From Bog-877 sp035534695 (lineage in GTDB: Bacteria; Chloroflexota; Dormibacteria; Aeolococcales; Bog-877): a DNA stretch of 64,000 nt. The stretch covers positions 78,179 to 142,178 of the forward strand of contig DATLRN010000005.1 in NCBI GenBank assembly GCA_035534695.1. The letters are read 5' to 3'. Shown here in pieces: positions 63,449-64,000 of this stretch (the stretch's first letter is position 1; each line of letters opens with the position of its first letter). Under the pieces are notes generated by a model. That model saw only the letters and a list, made by a program, of their open reading frames with translations. It was not told the DNA's origin and made no database searches. The translations under genes and the position numbers were made by a program.

Positions 63449-64000
63449 TCAGGCGGAGGCAGACGATCGCCGCCGGCGGTAGCGCCGAATCAGTTGGTTG
63501 GTGGAGCTGTCATGAGAAAGTTCCGGCTCTGTCTTGTCCTCGAGCTCGGGGATGATTCTGTCAGCCAAGATCTTGCCGAGTTCCACTCCCCACTGGTCGA
63601 AAGAATCGATTCCCCAGATGACCCCCTCGGTGAAGGTCTTGTGCTCGTAGAGGGCGATGAGCTTGCCTAGGCTTTGCGGCGTCAACTTATCGAGCAGGAT
63701 CGAAGTGGTGGGACGGTTCCCCTGGCAGACCCGATACGGGATTTGCCACTCCGGGCTCCCCGCCGCACGGAGCTCCGCCGCCGAGCGGCCAAAGGCCAGG
63801 GCTTCTGTCTGTGCCAGCAGGTTCGCCATCAGCAGGTCGTGGTGGCGTCCCAGCGGGTTCAGTGCCTGGCAGAATCCGATGAAGTCGCAGGGGATCAGCT
63901 TGGTTCCCTGGTGGATCAGCTGGTAGAACGCGTGCTGGCCGTTCGTCCCGGGCTGACCCCAGATGATGGGACCAGTTTGGTAGTCCACCTGCCTCCCCCC
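63449..64000 (-). CDS. pgi: Glucose-6-phosphate isomerase, C-terminal part
   Basis: The frame enters from the right edge and reads to TGA/stop at 63449, 183 residues in the window. TGPIIWGQPGTNGQHAFYQL and IHQGTKLIPCDFIGFCQALN are the PGI signature; FTEGVIWGIDSFDQWGVELG is the C-terminal signature. The last residues are Arg-rich (RRYRRRRSSASA), longer than usual. It interconverts glucose- and fructose-6-phosphate. The N-terminal two thirds lie outside. Confidence 0.93.
   Translation of the reverse strand, partial: GGRQVDYQTGPIIWGQPGTNGQHAFYQLIHQGTKLIPCDFIGFCQALNPLGRHHDLLMANLLAQTEALAFGRSAAELRAAGSPEWQIPYRVCQGNRPTTSILLDKLTPQSLGKLIALYEHKTFTEGVIWGIDSFDQWGVELGKILADRIIPELEDKTEPELSHDSSTNQLIRRYRRRRSSASA

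Overview
The window is 64 kb of high-GC DNA in which nearly every base belongs to a bacterial protein gene. Genes are often separated by 4-base overlaps of the type ATGA, GTGA or TTGA, and GTG and TTG starts are common. The gene content points to an uncultured Gram-positive-type (Terrabacteria) soil organism: a murA/atp/prmC-glyA neighbourhood as in Firmicutes, Chloroflexota and Actinobacteria, a VKOR disulfide system, class I DhnA-type aldolase, GH15 hydrolases, Tad pili and a PPOX-type flavoenzyme. Candidatus Dormibacterota or a Chloroflexota relative would fit, but that is inference and no rRNA or tRNA gene is present to test it.

Layout. 1-4 kb: part of a Tad/Flp pilus locus (CpaE, CpaB, Flp pilin) with a DegS-like sensor kinase upstream. 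4-10.3 kb: envelope genes, namely two related multi-pass membrane proteins, a DUF929/VKOR thiol-oxidation pair, a GT2 and a WecG-type glycosyltransferase. 10.3-17.6 kb: the complete ATP synthase operon (atpZ-I-B-E-F-H-A-G-D-C, reading leftward). 17.7-22.6 kb: a GT4 enzyme and an iron(III) ABC transporter preceded by an IdeR/DtxR-like box. 22.7-28.7 kb: a coupled operon prmC-tsaC-glyA-wecA-murA-mreB-like. 28.8-31.7 kb: a second Tad segment (TadE, TadG-like, TadE). 32-42 kb: an accessory region with DNA repair (mutM), a GNAT acetyltransferase, PPOX, hydrolases, regulators, an odd peptidase/membrane fusion and a molybdenum oxidoreductase fused to a cytochrome b561-like domain. 42.3-44.2 kb: an orphan cytochrome b. 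46-49.7 kb: five overlapping genes, folE-PTPS-methyltransferase-GT4-SDR, which look like a dedicated pathway for a modified (probably glycosylated) tetrahydropterin. 49.7-61.8 kb: a leftward carbohydrate and redox region (FAD reductase, GH15, alkA, FBA class I, GH15, SDR, NDH-2 and a second molybdenum/cytochrome fusion) that contains a frameshifted GH15 gene and a debranching-enzyme remnant. 62.5-64 kb: a PRC-barrel protein and the C-terminal part of glucose-6-phosphate isomerase.

The most promising unfamiliar system is the pterin cluster with its 19-codon leader ORF. Next come the paired molybdenum/cytochrome b fusion enzymes, one of them translationally coupled to NDH-2, and the degenerate MreB-like protein coupled to murA. 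Several short ORFs below the usual annotation length limit are also listed. No CRISPR array, IS element, rRNA or tRNA was seen.
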